From the NCBI GenBank assembly GCA_947457605.1, contig CANGWP010000028.1, forward strand, positions 1-19,225: a stretch of DNA of 19,225 nucleotides. The letters are read 5' to 3'. Source of the stretch: Bdellovibrionales bacterium. Its GTDB lineage: Bacteria > Bdellovibrionota > UBA1018 > CAIMNF01. The position numbers were made by a program, and so were the translations under genes. Every line of letters starts with the position of its first letter. Position 1 is the first letter of the stretch. Positions 1 to 7,951 of the stretch are shown in pieces. Under the pieces are notes generated by a model. The model searched no databases and had not been told where the DNA came from. It saw only the letters and a list, made by a program, of their open reading frames with translations.

Positions 1-717
1 ATGATATTTTTTAATCATTTTGCAGAAATCATCCGTGATCCGCTGTGGAAGCGTTACGAGATTTCGCGTTCCGATCCGGAATACTTCGACGTGATCCATC
101 GCCCGGAGTCTCGAGAGAATGTATTCAATCCGGTCGTCTGAATTCGAGAGTGCATCTCCTCCAGAGATCACCACATCGCGAATCGACTTGGTGCGCTCAA
201 TGTAGGCCAATCCATCCTCAAGCGCCTTCGCGGATGCTGCTGAATCCGGATCCGCGACCTTTCTTTTGCGAGTGCAATGTCGGCAATACATGGCACAATT
301 GTGGGTCGTGTAAAACAGGACTCGGTCTGGATACCGATGTGTAATTCCGGGCACAGGCATGTCCCGCTCCTCGGCAAGGGGGTCCTCAAGATCTTCCGGA
401 GCAATGTGGAGCTCTCCCTTCCCCGGAACGGACTGAAGCCGGATCGGGCAATTCGGATCGTTCGGATCCATGAGGCTTGCATAGTAAGGAGTGATGCCCA
501 TGTTGAACATCTCATGGGATTGGGCGAAGGCCTCTCGCTCATCCGCAGTGGGATGAATCACCTTTTCCAGCTGCTCCATCGTTTTGATCCGTTTTTGCTG
601 TTGCCAGATCCAGTTATTCCAATCTTTCTCGGTCGCATCGGCCCAAATCGCAGGACGCGGAGCCGGCTTGAATTTGCGTTCACGAACGGTATTGATTGTT
701 TTGATGTCGTATCCCAT
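1..717 (-). CDS. kamA: KamA-type lysine 2,3-aminomutase (radical SAM), 5' part only
   Basis: This frame is open from an ATG at 717 to the window edge, giving the first 239 residues of a family usually about 400 long or more. The radical SAM cluster motif CAMYCRHC puts the three iron-sulfur cysteines at 141, 145 and 148, followed by TRKRK. A family-typical N-terminal block (WNNWIWQQQKRIKTMEQLEK, from residue 33) precedes ITPYYASL (75-82), VPGITHRYPDRVLF (122-135) and the SAM-binding SGGDAL (185-190). The family uses SAM and PLP to move an amino group from C2 to C3 of lysine; close relatives act on glutamate. The PLP lysine lies outside the window, so substrate cannot be judged. EpmB-type proteins lack this long N-terminal block, which argues for KamA. 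No Shine-Dalgarno precedes the ATG. It lies 104 bases downstream of feoB on the same strand, and co-transcription is possible but unproven. Confidence 0.9.
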   Translation of the reverse strand, partial: MGYDIKTINTVRERKFKPAPRPAIWADATEKDWNNWIWQQQKRIKTMEQLEKVIHPTADEREAFAQSHEMFNMGITPYYASLMDPNDPNCPIRLQSVPGKGELHIAPEDLEDPLAEERDMPVPGITHRYPDRVLFYTTHNCAMYCRHCTRKRKVADPDSAASAKALEDGLAYIERTKSIRDVVISGGDALSNSDDRIEYILSRLRAMDHVEVFRIGTRNLVTLPQRITDDFCKMIKKYH

Positions 718-821
718 GGCGAGAACTGTGCCTGAATTGGAAATCGAATTCAAGCCGAAAACCGGAGCCTAATCGATTGAAACAATTGGATTTTTTTGCA
801 CAACGGGCCGCAAACGCACTT

Positions 822-2678
822 CTAAGAAAATGCGCGGTACGCTAGGTAGGAGCCAAGGTAGGCCAAAGCAAAAAGATAGACCAGCATGAGGATCATGTAC
901 CGGGTACTCTTCAACTCTCGCCGAGCCGTAGCAAGGGTGGAAACACACATCGGGGCGAAAATGAACCAAACCAAGAGGCTCATTCCGGTAGCAACACTCC
1001 ACTCCTGCTTCAGAATCATGCTGAGCTTCTCAACATCAGAAACAGCGGCTCCGCCTTCTATGGAGTAAACCGTAGAAAGAGTCCCCACCATCACCTCACG
1101 GGCCGCAAAAGTGGGAATCAGCGCCATGGCGATTCGCCAATCAAATCCGATAGGGCGAAGCAAAGGCTCGATCCATTGTCCGATCTGAGCTGCATAGGAG
1201 TGCTCGATTCCGGAAGCCACCGCTCCCCCATCCTGCGGGTAACTCAACAAAAACCAGATCACAACTGTGACCGAAAGAATCACGGTTCCGACACGCTTCG
1301 AAAATAATTTGATTCGATAAAGAATGCCTCGGAGCAAGCTCCGCATAGATGGCCGCTTGTACGATGGCAGCTCAATCAGGAGTGGCGGTCTTCGGCCCTG
1401 AAACAAAAACCGCTTGAAAATGCCGCCCATTAAAAACGCAAAAAAGATTCCTGTGGCGTAAAGCCCGAGCATCACAAGTCCCTGAAGCTTCAAGCCCAGA
1501 AAAACTTCCGTGTTCGGGATAAACGCAGAGATGAGAAGCCCATAGACCGGAATTCGCGCAGAACAAGTGGTGAGTGGAATGATCAAAGTCGTGATCACCC
1601 GGTCCGCTTTGCTTTCAATCGTCCGCGCACTCATGATTCCGGGCACGTTGCACGCATAACTCGAAAGAAGGGGCAAAAAGGAGCGTCCGTGCAGCCCAAC
1701 CTTCCCCATCAAGTGATCCAGCATGAAGACCGCACGCGACATGAATCCAAAGTCCTCAAGAAAAAGAATCAATGCATAGAGAATCAGAATTTGGGGGAGA
1801 AATACCAAAGTACCTCCCACCCCTGCGATCACTCCGTCCGAGAGAAAACTCTTCACCCCGACCGAGAGCCCCGAATTTTGGACCAATCCCTGAAGCCACG
1901 AAAAACCTGTATCAATCAGATCCATCGGAAATTGGGCAAGATTGAACATGAGCTGAAACACAATGCCCAGAACAAGAATCAAAATCAGCGGTCCTGCGAC
2001 CGGATGAAGAATCACCCGATCGATCTTCCGGCTTCGCTCATCCGGAAAACCCTTTCGGACCATGATTCGCTTCAAGAGCTGGTCTGCTCTTTTGTAAAAC
2101 TCAAGCACCCTTTCCGAGACACGGGTCGCAGGAACGGATTCGGCAGGCGCCGGAAAAAAAGCGGACCTTCTTCTTTTTTGGTTTTTCAGGGAAATCTCAA
2201 GCGCCCCAAGCAACTCCGGAAGCCCCTTCTTTCGGGTTGCGGCAGTAGGGATCACCGGAACTCCCATCAGGGCCGCAAACTGAACCATGTCGAATTCAAA
2301 TCCCCTCTTTTCCGCAAGATCGCTCATATTGAGCGCAATCACCGCAGGGGAATCCGTGGAGTCCAGCACTTCAAGCAGGAAACGAATTGCGCGTTCGGGC
2401 TGAGTTGCATCGACCACAAGAATCATTCCCGCAAACGAAGTCCCCTTCAAAGCATCCGCAAGAACATTCTCATCTTCCGTATAGGGCCTCAGACTATAGG
2501 CACCGGGAAGATCGACCAGACTCAGGGCATCGCCCCCCGGAAGAAAAAAATCGGCTTCGGCACTCTCGACAGTCACCCCGGAATAATTCGCCACTCGCTG
2601 ATGGGAATGAGTGAGAGCGTTGAAGAGAGCGGTTTTCCCGGCATTCGGGGTCCCAACCAAGGCAATTCTACTTTTCAC
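822..2678 (-). CDS. feoB: FeoB ferrous iron transporter (GTPase-permease)
   Basis: FeoB imports Fe2+ across the inner membrane. The N-terminal G domain shows G1 GTPNAGKT (9-16), the G2 threonine region NYSGVTVE (31-38), G3 DLPG (56-59) and G4 NMSD (117-120), with a G5-like TAATRKKG near 145. From about residue 225 the protein is polytopic and carries the FeoB core motifs CNVPGIMSARTIE (cysteine near 343), TTCSARIPVY and the late FAAREVMVGTLSTVY. At 618 residues it is shorter than the roughly 770-residue enterobacterial protein but normal for compact FeoBs. The start is GTG at 2678, overlapping the feoA stop in a GTGA sequence (2675-2678), so translation is probably coupled to feoA. The intact G domain and core motifs argue for a functional gene. 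No convincing terminator was found after the stop. Confidence 0.96.
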   Translation of the reverse strand: MKSRIALVGTPNAGKTALFNALTHSHQRVANYSGVTVESAEADFFLPGGDALSLVDLPGAYSLRPYTEDENVLADALKGTSFAGMILVVDATQPERAIRFLLEVLDSTDSPAVIALNMSDLAEKRGFEFDMVQFAALMGVPVIPTAATRKKGLPELLGALEISLKNQKRRRSAFFPAPAESVPATRVSERVLEFYKRADQLLKRIMVRKGFPDERSRKIDRVILHPVAGPLILILVLGIVFQLMFNLAQFPMDLIDTGFSWLQGLVQNSGLSVGVKSFLSDGVIAGVGGTLVFLPQILILYALILFLEDFGFMSRAVFMLDHLMGKVGLHGRSFLPLLSSYACNVPGIMSARTIESKADRVITTLIIPLTTCSARIPVYGLLISAFIPNTEVFLGLKLQGLVMLGLYATGIFFAFLMGGIFKRFLFQGRRPPLLIELPSYKRPSMRSLLRGILYRIKLFSKRVGTVILSVTVVIWFLLSYPQDGGAVASGIEHSYAAQIGQWIEPLLRPIGFDWRIAMALIPTFAAREVMVGTLSTVYSIEGGAAVSDVEKLSMILKQEWSVATGMSLLVWFIFAPMCVSTLATARRELKSTRYMILMLVYLFALAYLGSYLAYRAFS

Positions 2679-2944
2679 GAATTCCCCATGACCTGAACCA
2701 AAACGAGATTGGCATCATCCCGGCGAAGAGCATAGACTGCGTCCTTGACCCGGATGCTGATCGGGTCCTGCCCCAGAGGGGCGCGCCCGAGTACCTCAAC
2801 CTGTTCTCCAACTACAAAGCCCACTTCATTCAAACGAATCAGAAAATCGAGGTGGTCCTCGGCTACCCCGAAACCCACAATTTCACCCCGAGTGCCTGGC
2901 TCAAGGGATCCGAGTTTTTGGGAGGATTCGCTATTGAGAATCAT
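2675..2944 (-). CDS. feoA: FeoA, SH3-like accessory protein of ferrous iron uptake
   Basis: This is a small SH3-fold FeoA protein, 89 residues from the ATG at 2944. Family features include the opening [15 protein letters not shown], the [29 protein letters not shown] core and a C-terminal [13 protein letters not shown] segment. FeoA is a cytoplasmic partner needed for FeoB activity. In-frame starts also exist at 2950 (ATG) and 2962 (TTG). I prefer 2944 because a sigma70-type promoter with a perfect 17-base spacer ends at 2951, which puts the predicted transcription start on that ATG, and because there is no Shine-Dalgarno for any candidate. The mRNA may therefore be leaderless. A Fur-type palindrome covers the same site. 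The family call is strong; the exact start is uncertain by a few codons. Confidence 0.93.
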   Translation of the reverse strand: MILNSESSQKLGSLEPGTRGEIVGFGVAEDHLDFLIRLNEVGFVVGEQVEVLGRAPLGQDPISIRVKDAVYALRRDDANLVLVQVMGNS

Positions 2945-2949
2945 TCTCA
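2935..2949. promoter_or_regulatory. Putative Fur box (perfect 7-1-7 palindrome)
   Basis: The sequence TGAGAATCATTCTCA is a perfect inverted repeat of 7+1+7 bases. It matches the classical Fur 7-1-7 motif (TGATAATnATTATCA) at all but one position per arm. It lies over the predicted +1 of feoA, just downstream of its -10 hexamer, where a bound repressor would block initiation. Iron-dependent repression of feoAB by Fur is well established in many bacteria, so the context supports the call. No Fur protein is encoded in this window. Confidence 0.75.
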
Positions 2950-2950
2950 T

Positions 2951-2979
2951 TTTATATCTCAAGGCTTCTCGGCGGTCAA
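2951..2979 (-). promoter_or_regulatory. Predicted sigma70-type promoter of feoAB
   Basis: On the minus strand the -35 is TTGACC (2979-2974), the spacer is exactly 17 bases, and the -10 is TATAAA (2956-2951). Each hexamer differs from consensus at one position. Counting seven bases beyond the -10 places +1 at 2944, the A of an ATG in frame with feoA. The Fur-type palindrome at 2935-2949 immediately follows the -10. Confidence 0.6.
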
Positions 2980-2988
2980 GATTTCGGC

Positions 2989-2994
2989 TATGAT
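2989..2994 (+). promoter_or_regulatory. Possible -10 element of the gpmA promoter
   Basis: TATGAT lies 9 bases upstream of the gpmA ATG at 3004, with only a weak -35 match (TTCTCG, 2966-2971) at 17-base spacing. It would place transcription start near 3001, leaving about three untranslated bases. The gpmA start is fixed by family alignment and has no Shine-Dalgarno, which is consistent with a leaderless or nearly leaderless mRNA. Support rests on a single hexamer plus geometry. Confidence 0.4.
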
Positions 2995-3003
2995 CTGCGC
3001 ATT

Positions 3004-3684
3004 ATGGGAAAACTGGTCATTCTTCGGCACGGCGAGAGCCAATGGAATCTTGAAAACCGCTTTACCGGTTGGGTGGATGTGGATCTTTCTACGAAAGGCG
3101 TTGAAGAAGCCGCCTCCGCAGGGAAAAAATTGCGCGACCTTGGCGTGGAATTCCACCACACCTACACCTCTGTACTAAAACGCGCCATCAAGACACATTT
3201 CGGTGCGTTGGATTCAATGGATCGGCTTTGGTACCCCGTGACCCGCTCCTGGCGATTGAATGAACGCCACTACGGTGCTCTTCAAGGACTGAACAAGGAA
3301 GAGACCGCAAAAAAATATGGCGATGCCCAAGTGAAAATCTGGCGCAGATCATACGACACCCCACCTCCCACACTTGACCCATCATCAGAGCTGAACCCGA
3401 GACACGATCTACGGTATCAGAGCTTGCCTGAAGTTCCACTCGGTGAATCTCTGAAAATCACCATTGACCGGGTGATGCCTCTTTGGAATGACGACATCGC
3501 TCCGAGGTTAAAACGAAATGAAAACATTCTGATTGTCGCTCACGGAAACAGCCTGAGAGGACTCGTAAAGCACCTGAAAAAAATGACTCCTGAGGAAGTT
3601 CTGGAACTCAACATTCCAACCGCTTCCCCCTGGCTGTTTGAATTGAACTCCAATCTTGACCCCATCGAGGATCGATACCTCTGA
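3004..3684 (+). CDS. gpmA: 2,3-bisphosphoglycerate-dependent phosphoglycerate mutase
   Basis: The enzyme interconverts 3- and 2-phosphoglycerate in glycolysis and gluconeogenesis through a phosphohistidine. The 226-residue protein opens with the family signature [20 protein letters not shown]. Catalytic residues are visible: RHG with the phosphorylated histidine at 9, the acid/base region [13 protein letters not shown] with Glu87, and the second histidine at 180 in [15 protein letters not shown]. Length is slightly below the usual 230-250 but nothing essential is missing. The ATG at 3004 agrees with the usual family start. It is divergent from feoA with only 59 bases between start codons, so their promoters are nearly back to back, and the gene is followed at once by a strong terminator. 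Confidence 0.97.
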   Translation: MGKLVILRHGESQWNLENRFTGWVDVDLSTKGVEEAASAGKKLRDLGVEFHHTYTSVLKRAIKTHFGALDSMDRLWYPVTRSWRLNERHYGALQGLNKEETAKKYGDAQVKIWRRSYDTPPPTLDPSSELNPRHDLRYQSLPEVPLGESLKITIDRVMPLWNDDIAPRLKRNENILIVAHGNSLRGLVKHLKKMTPEEVLELNIPTASPWLFELNSNLDPIEDRYL

Positions 3685-3727
3685 AACAAAAAATGGGAAG
3701 TCCGATTCGGACTTCCCATTTTTTGTT
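3685..3727. terminator. Bidirectional Rho-independent terminator between gpmA and the cta operon
   Basis: A perfect 20-base inverted repeat (3685-3704 and 3708-3727) with a 3-base ATT loop lies directly after the gpmA stop. The GC-rich stem centre (GGGAAGTCCG) is flanked by an A run on the left and a T run on the right, giving a U-tract in either direction. It sits between convergent genes: gpmA ends at 3684 and ctaF ends at 3744. Confidence 0.92.
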
Positions 3728-3743
3728 TTCTTTTGTTCGAAGC

Positions 3744-4535
3744 TTAACTCTTCTCGCTCATCAGATCGATCGCTACGTCGATTGGTATTTGCTTTTCGCC
3801 TGCAGAGCCTCCACCCGCACCGGAAGCGTCGATTCCGGCCTTTTTCAGGTCTTCGGCAGAATCCTTCTCTGACTCGTGTGGCCCGAGAGTTCTGACATAG
3901 TGAGAAAGCGCCCAGCGATCATCCGGAGGAAGCGAAGCAAACGCTGGCATTGAATTCAGCCCCTTCGTAAGCGTTCCATAAATCGCACTCGCCTTCCGAC
4001 CATTTTTCCAGCCGTCTGCCACGGTGAAGTTCCTTGGTTTCGGGTTCAGGCCTGCGGCAGCGACACCATTTCCAGCCCCACCCGCACCGTGACAGGTCAC
4101 GCACTGGGCAGCAAAAAGTTCCTTCCCATGAGCCAAGAGCTCCGGATTGGAAACCCAAGCTTTTTCATACTTGGACTTCGTCTGGGCCGCCACGGCGCCA
4201 TCCGGAATGATCTTGCTCATGTCCTTCACGTAAACATCACCTCGGGTCAAAAGATCACCGAAGGTGAGAATCATGAAGATGATCATGAAAATGAATGAAG
4301 TCGAAAAAATTACCGTATTTTCCTTATGGTCATACTTGAGGCCCATGAAAAACAGGCAAACCAGCGTTGCCTTCACGGAAGCCACAAGCATTGCGACAGC
4401 GAAATTCAGCGAACCCAGGTCAAATTGCGCCACCCATACGGTGACCACAGTGAGTACCAGGAGCGCACCGAAGATTTTGGCCGCCATGGAGTTGGAAAGA
4501 ATATGGTGTTGTTCATTGGAATGATGCTCTGACAT
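3744..4535 (-). CDS. ctaF: caa3 oxidase subunit IV fused to a C-terminal cytochrome c domain
   Basis: The N-terminal third looks like the small caa3 oxidase subunit IV: a His-rich start, then three hydrophobic helices (about 18-36, 43-66 and 75-95) including VKATLVCLFFMGLKYDH, typical of this family. A linker leads to a class I cytochrome c domain (about 130-220) with the heme motif CVTCH at 145-149, a likely axial methionine at 197 in LNSMPAF, and the closing helix DDRWALSHYVRTL. The tail is Gly/Ser-rich. Free-standing subunit IV is normally only about 100 residues, so the fusion is the notable point; it would place an extra heme c on the periplasmic face. A GGAG lies upstream of the ATG at 4535. 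It is the last gene of the operon, 15 bases after ctaE, and the terminator follows. The cytochrome domain resembles ActE in this window. Confidence 0.92.
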   Translation of the reverse strand: MSEHHSNEQHHILSNSMAAKIFGALLVLTVVTVWVAQFDLGSLNFAVAMLVASVKATLVCLFFMGLKYDHKENTVIFSTSFIFMIIFMILTFGDLLTRGDVYVKDMSKIIPDGAVAAQTKSKYEKAWVSNPELLAHGKELFAAQCVTCHGAGGAGNGVAAAGLNPKPRNFTVADGWKNGRKASAIYGTLTKGLNSMPAFASLPPDDRWALSHYVRTLGPHESEKDSAEDLKKAGIDASGAGGGSAGEKQIPIDVAIDLMSEKS

Positions 4536-4550
4536 TTGATTCTCCTCTCC

Positions 4551-5216
4551 TCAGCCGACCAGATACAAAAGTGGAAACAAATAGATCCAGACAAGATCTA
4601 CGAAGTGCCAATAAAGACCGGTCATCTCCACCGGAGTAAAATAACGAGGTCCGAACTCATTGCGTTTCGCCCGGCGAATGAGGTAGTAGATGACCCCCAT
4701 CCCGATCACCACGTGAAGTCCGTGAATGCCCGTCATCACAAAGTACACTGACATGAAGATCGGTACCTTTGCAGTAGTCAACCCTTCATAGGCGTACTGG
4801 GCGCCCGGCAGGATATGCTCATGGATCTTATGGGAGTACTCGAAGTACTTCACCACAAGGAACACTCCGGCAAGAAGAAGAGTTGCCCAGAGGAATCCCA
4901 CTGTATTCTTCTGCTCCCCTCTTTGAGAGGAGCTCACTGCGCGGGCCATGGTCCATGAACTGGTAATCAGCACCACCGTGTTAAGCGCCCCCATCCTCCA
5001 GTCCAGAAGTTTATGATGATGCACATCATGCATCATGTCCGGATAGAAAACCCGAAGCACCGCGTAGGCCACGAACATTCCCGAAAAAAAGAGAACCTCT
5101 GTAACCAGGAAAATCCACATTCCCTGCTTGCACGCTTCAAACTCCTCGTGCCCGCTTTTGAAATGGTGGGCGTGATGCCGATCCAAATGAGAAACTGAGC
5201 CAGTTCCTTGTGCCAT
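4551..5216 (-). CDS. ctaE: Cytochrome c oxidase subunit III
   Basis: This is a membrane subunit of the heme-copper oxidase with no redox centre, thought to stabilise subunit I and its proton uptake. The 221-residue protein has about five membrane helices, the short form typical of caa3-type enzymes. Recognisable stretches include GMWIFLVTEVLFFSGMFVAYAVLR near the N-terminus, the TGIHGLHVVIGMG helix and the final GLYWHFVDLVWIYLFPLLYL, all characteristic of the family. An AGGA lies upstream of the ATG. The gene follows ctaD by 14 bases and precedes ctaF by 15, so it is clearly within one operon. Confidence 0.97.
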   Translation of the reverse strand: MAQGTGSVSHLDRHHAHHFKSGHEEFEACKQGMWIFLVTEVLFFSGMFVAYAVLRVFYPDMMHDVHHHKLLDWRMGALNTVVLITSSWTMARAVSSSQRGEQKNTVGFLWATLLLAGVFLVVKYFEYSHKIHEHILPGAQYAYEGLTTAKVPIFMSVYFVMTGIHGLHVVIGMGVIYYLIRRAKRNEFGPRYFTPVEMTGLYWHFVDLVWIYLFPLLYLVG

Positions 5217-5230
5217 GTTCGATTCCTTTC

Positions 5231-6856
5231 TTAGGCGTTCGAGCCCATCAATGCTTTTTCACCACGATACTCATACGGACCTTCGGTAACCACCGGCTCC
5301 TTCAAGAAGTTCTCGTGTGGAGGAGGAGAAGGCGTCTGCCACTCCAGCGTGAGAGCACCCCAAGGATTTGGCCCGGATTTCACACCACTCTTGAGACCCT
5401 TCGCCAGGTTCCAAGCCACCAGAACAAAACCCACAGCGAGGAACCAAGAACCGATCGTTGAAACCCGGTTCAATTGTTCAAACTGGGGAAGATAATCCGC
5501 ATAACGCCTCGGCATCCCAAGAACCCCAAGAATGAATTGCGGGAAGAAAGTCACATTGAATCCGATCATGATGAGCCATGCTGCAAGCTTGGCTGGACCT
5601 TCGTTGTACATCTTGCCGCAGAACTTTGGGAACCAGTAATGGAGTCCCGCGAGAAAAGCCAGAAGCGTACCGCCGACCATCACGTAATGGAAATGGGCCA
5701 CCACAAAATAGGTCGCTGTCAAATGCACATCCACCGAAACTACCGCGAGGAACACCCCGGTGAGTCCACCAATCGTGAATACAAAGAGGAATCCGAACGC
5801 GTAAAGCATCGGCGTGTCCATCCGCAGGGAGCCCTTGTACATCGTAGCAAGCCAACTGAACACCTTTACGCCTGTCGGTACCGCAACCAGCATCGTCAGA
5901 AACGAGAACACGAAGTTTGCGAACTCGGACTGTCCGCTGACAAACATGTGATGTCCCCACACCACAAACGCCACAAGAGCAATCCCGAAAGTTGCAGCCG
6001 CAATCGCCTTGTATCCGAAAATGGGCTTTCTGGAGAAGGCGGGAATCACGTCCGAAATCACGCCCATTGCAGGAAGAACCATGATGTAAACGGCCGGATG
6101 CGAGTAGAACCAGAAGAAATGCTGGAACAAAACCGGATCGCCGCCGAGCTTGGGGTCAAAAATTCCGATCCCGATGGTGCGCTCTAAAATCAAAAGCAAC
6201 AGAGTAATCGCAAGAACCGGAGTTGCCAGAACCTGAACGATCGAAGTTGCATAGAGCGCCCAAAGGAACAAAGGAAGGCGATCCCAAGTGAGCCCGGGAG
6301 CTCTCAACTTGTGGATGCTCACGATGAAGTTCAGCCCCGTAAGAATTGAAGAGAAACCCATGATGAAGGCGCCCATCAAAACCAGGGTGGCGCTCGTGCC
6401 CGTTCGGATGGAGTAAGGCGCGTAGAATGTCCAACCTGTGTCTACTTTGTTGATGAAAAGAGTACTCGCGGCAATCAGGAGCCCAAAAAGATAAACATAG
6501 TACGAAACCAGATTCCATCTCGGAAAGGCGACATCTTTCGCGCCGATTTGCATTGGCAAAATGAAGTTCCCGATTGCTGCCGGAATCAGTGGAATCACCA
6601 CCATGAACACCATGATTGCGCCGTGATACGTGAAAGCTTGATTGTAGGTGTTTGGGGAAGAGAAAAACTGCATTCCTGGAGCGAACAATTCCCATCGCAC
6701 GAGGAGCGCAAAGATTCCTCCCAAAAGGAACATCGCCAGGATCACGAAAAGGTACATGAGTCCAATCCGCTTGTGATCCAGGGTCAGAAGCCAGGACTTC
6801 AGGCCATGGGAGTGATTGAGGTAGTTATCACCATGTGCAGTTGTTGAATGTGACAT
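5231..6856 (-). CDS. ctaD: Cytochrome c oxidase subunit I, A2-type heme-copper oxidase
   Basis: This is the catalytic subunit that reduces O2 to water and pumps protons. It is 541 residues with about twelve helices. Heme a ligands are His78 (TYHG) and His390, the heme a3 ligand is His388, and CuB ligands are His253, His302 and His303, with the cross-linked Tyr257. The helix VI motif is YSHPAVY, without the glutamate of the XGHPEVY form; this marks the A2 subclass, in which Tyr-Ser replace it. D-channel Asp108 ([11 protein letters not shown]) and K-channel Lys331 ([11 protein letters not shown]) are present, so pumping capacity looks intact. An AAGGAG precedes the ATG, 12 bases after ctaC. Confidence 0.98.
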   Translation of the reverse strand: MSHSTTAHGDNYLNHSHGLKSWLLTLDHKRIGLMYLFVILAMFLLGGIFALLVRWELFAPGMQFFSSPNTYNQAFTYHGAIMVFMVVIPLIPAAIGNFILPMQIGAKDVAFPRWNLVSYYVYLFGLLIAASTLFINKVDTGWTFYAPYSIRTGTSATLVLMGAFIMGFSSILTGLNFIVSIHKLRAPGLTWDRLPLFLWALYATSIVQVLATPVLAITLLLLILERTIGIGIFDPKLGGDPVLFQHFFWFYSHPAVYIMVLPAMGVISDVIPAFSRKPIFGYKAIAAATFGIALVAFVVWGHHMFVSGQSEFANFVFSFLTMLVAVPTGVKVFSWLATMYKGSLRMDTPMLYAFGFLFVFTIGGLTGVFLAVVSVDVHLTATYFVVAHFHYVMVGGTLLAFLAGLHYWFPKFCGKMYNEGPAKLAAWLIMIGFNVTFFPQFILGVLGMPRRYADYLPQFEQLNRVSTIGSWFLAVGFVLVAWNLAKGLKSGVKSGPNPWGALTLEWQTPSPPPHENFLKEPVVTEGPYEYRGEKALMGSNA

Positions 6857-6868
6857 TTGCTCGTCTCC

Positions 6869-7951
6869 TTATTTCAAACTCTTGATGTATTCGATGATTG
6901 CCGCAATCTCTTCTTCGTTCACAAGGCCCTTGTACGGAGGCATGGACGGAGGATACCCCTCCACCACCTTTGCGGTTGGGTTTTCAATGGATTCACGGAG
7001 GTAATTGTCATCGATCTTTACCGTAATCACCTTGCCGCCGGCAGAATTATCGAGAACCTTTTCTTCCATGCCATAGATCCCCTTGTAGCTAGGACCCACA
7101 AGCTTTGAACCATCGGCTGAGTGACACGCAATGCAGCCCTTGGATGAAACCAAGGCCTTGCCTTTGTCCGCCAAACTCAACTGGCCGCCAGCTCCTGAGG
7201 AAGCCTGCGCCTCCGGAAGCCCTTCACCCAAGCGGTTTGCGCGGTAACCCGGAAAGGTCGGATCGGCAGGAAGTGCGTCCACGTCGATTTTCTTGCCTCC
7301 AAGCCAGTCTTTCCACTGATCTTCGGAAAGAACCACCACTCGCGCAAGCATCCCAGAGTGCGAGGTTCCGCAATACTCTGTGCAGTACACCTGGTGAATT
7401 CCCGGCACCTTCGCCTCAAACCAAACGGAGGTGTACATTCCAGGAACCACATCCGACTTCACTCGGAAGTTCGGAATGAAAAACGCATGCAGTACGTCTT
7501 CGGAAGACATGATGAGCTTCACGGGGCGATTGACGGGAACATACAGGTCACCGACTGTGGTCGTGCCGTTCTTGTAAACGAATTGCCAAAGCCACTGCTT
7601 GCCAATCACGCGCACTTCCATCGAGTCGGCGGGACCATGAACCATGTCACGATACACGGCCCAACCCCATCCGAAACAAACAAAGAGGAGAATGGTCGGA
7701 ACCACAGTCCAAACAATTTCAAGGCCCGTGTGGCCATGAATGTATTTTGGCTTTTTGTAAACTTCTCTGCGGTATTTCACCACAAAGATGATCATTGCAG
7801 CCACGATTCCTACAAAGAAAAAGAGACTGAGGCACACGAGGAACCAATAGATTCCATCCCACCTGCCCGCCAAATCCGTAGCCGCCACGGGGACGGTTGC
7901 CGCCTGGGCTGATTGCATCAACGCGAAAAAGCAAAGCACGAGCTTTGTCAT
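6869..7951 (-). CDS. ctaC: Cytochrome c oxidase subunit II with CuA and fused cytochrome c (caa3 type)
   Basis: Subunit II accepts electrons through its own heme c and passes them to CuA. From the ATG at 7951 the protein has 360 residues: a signal peptide (about 1-18, ending AQA), two membrane helices (about 35-58 and 78-100), the QWLWQFVY motif, and a CuA cupredoxin with His155, Cys190, Glu192, Cys194, His198 and Met201. A C-terminal cytochrome c has CIACH (273-277) and a likely axial Met337 in SMPPY. An upstream in-frame extension to 8092 exists, but it overlaps sco1 and lacks sense as a leader. The ATG overlaps the sco1 stop (ATGA, 7948-7951) and has a GGAAGA Shine-Dalgarno, so I take 7951. 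Confidence 0.97.
   Translation of the reverse strand: MTKLVLCFFALMQSAQAATVPVAATDLAGRWDGIYWFLVCLSLFFFVGIVAAMIIFVVKYRREVYKKPKYIHGHTGLEIVWTVVPTILLFVCFGWGWAVYRDMVHGPADSMEVRVIGKQWLWQFVYKNGTTTVGDLYVPVNRPVKLIMSSEDVLHAFFIPNFRVKSDVVPGMYTSVWFEAKVPGIHQVYCTEYCGTSHSGMLARVVVLSEDQWKDWLGGKKIDVDALPADPTFPGYRANRLGEGLPEAQASSGAGGQLSLADKGKALVSSKGCIACHSADGSKLVGPSYKGIYGMEEKVLDNSAGGKVITVKIDDNYLRESIENPTAKVVEGYPPSMPPYKGLVNEEEIAAIIEYIKSLK

Noticed and set aside
277..735. 152-codon open frame on the plus strand
   Set aside because: It lies opposite kamA, whose radical SAM motif and family blocks are clear.
740..822. Terminator after feoB
   Set aside because: The sequence past the stop has only poor imperfect pairing and an A run on the transcribed strand sense, not a U-tract.
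1689..2696. 335-codon open frame on the plus strand
   Set aside because: It is antisense to feoB, which has complete motifs; the translation is low-complexity, basic and without a recognisable domain.
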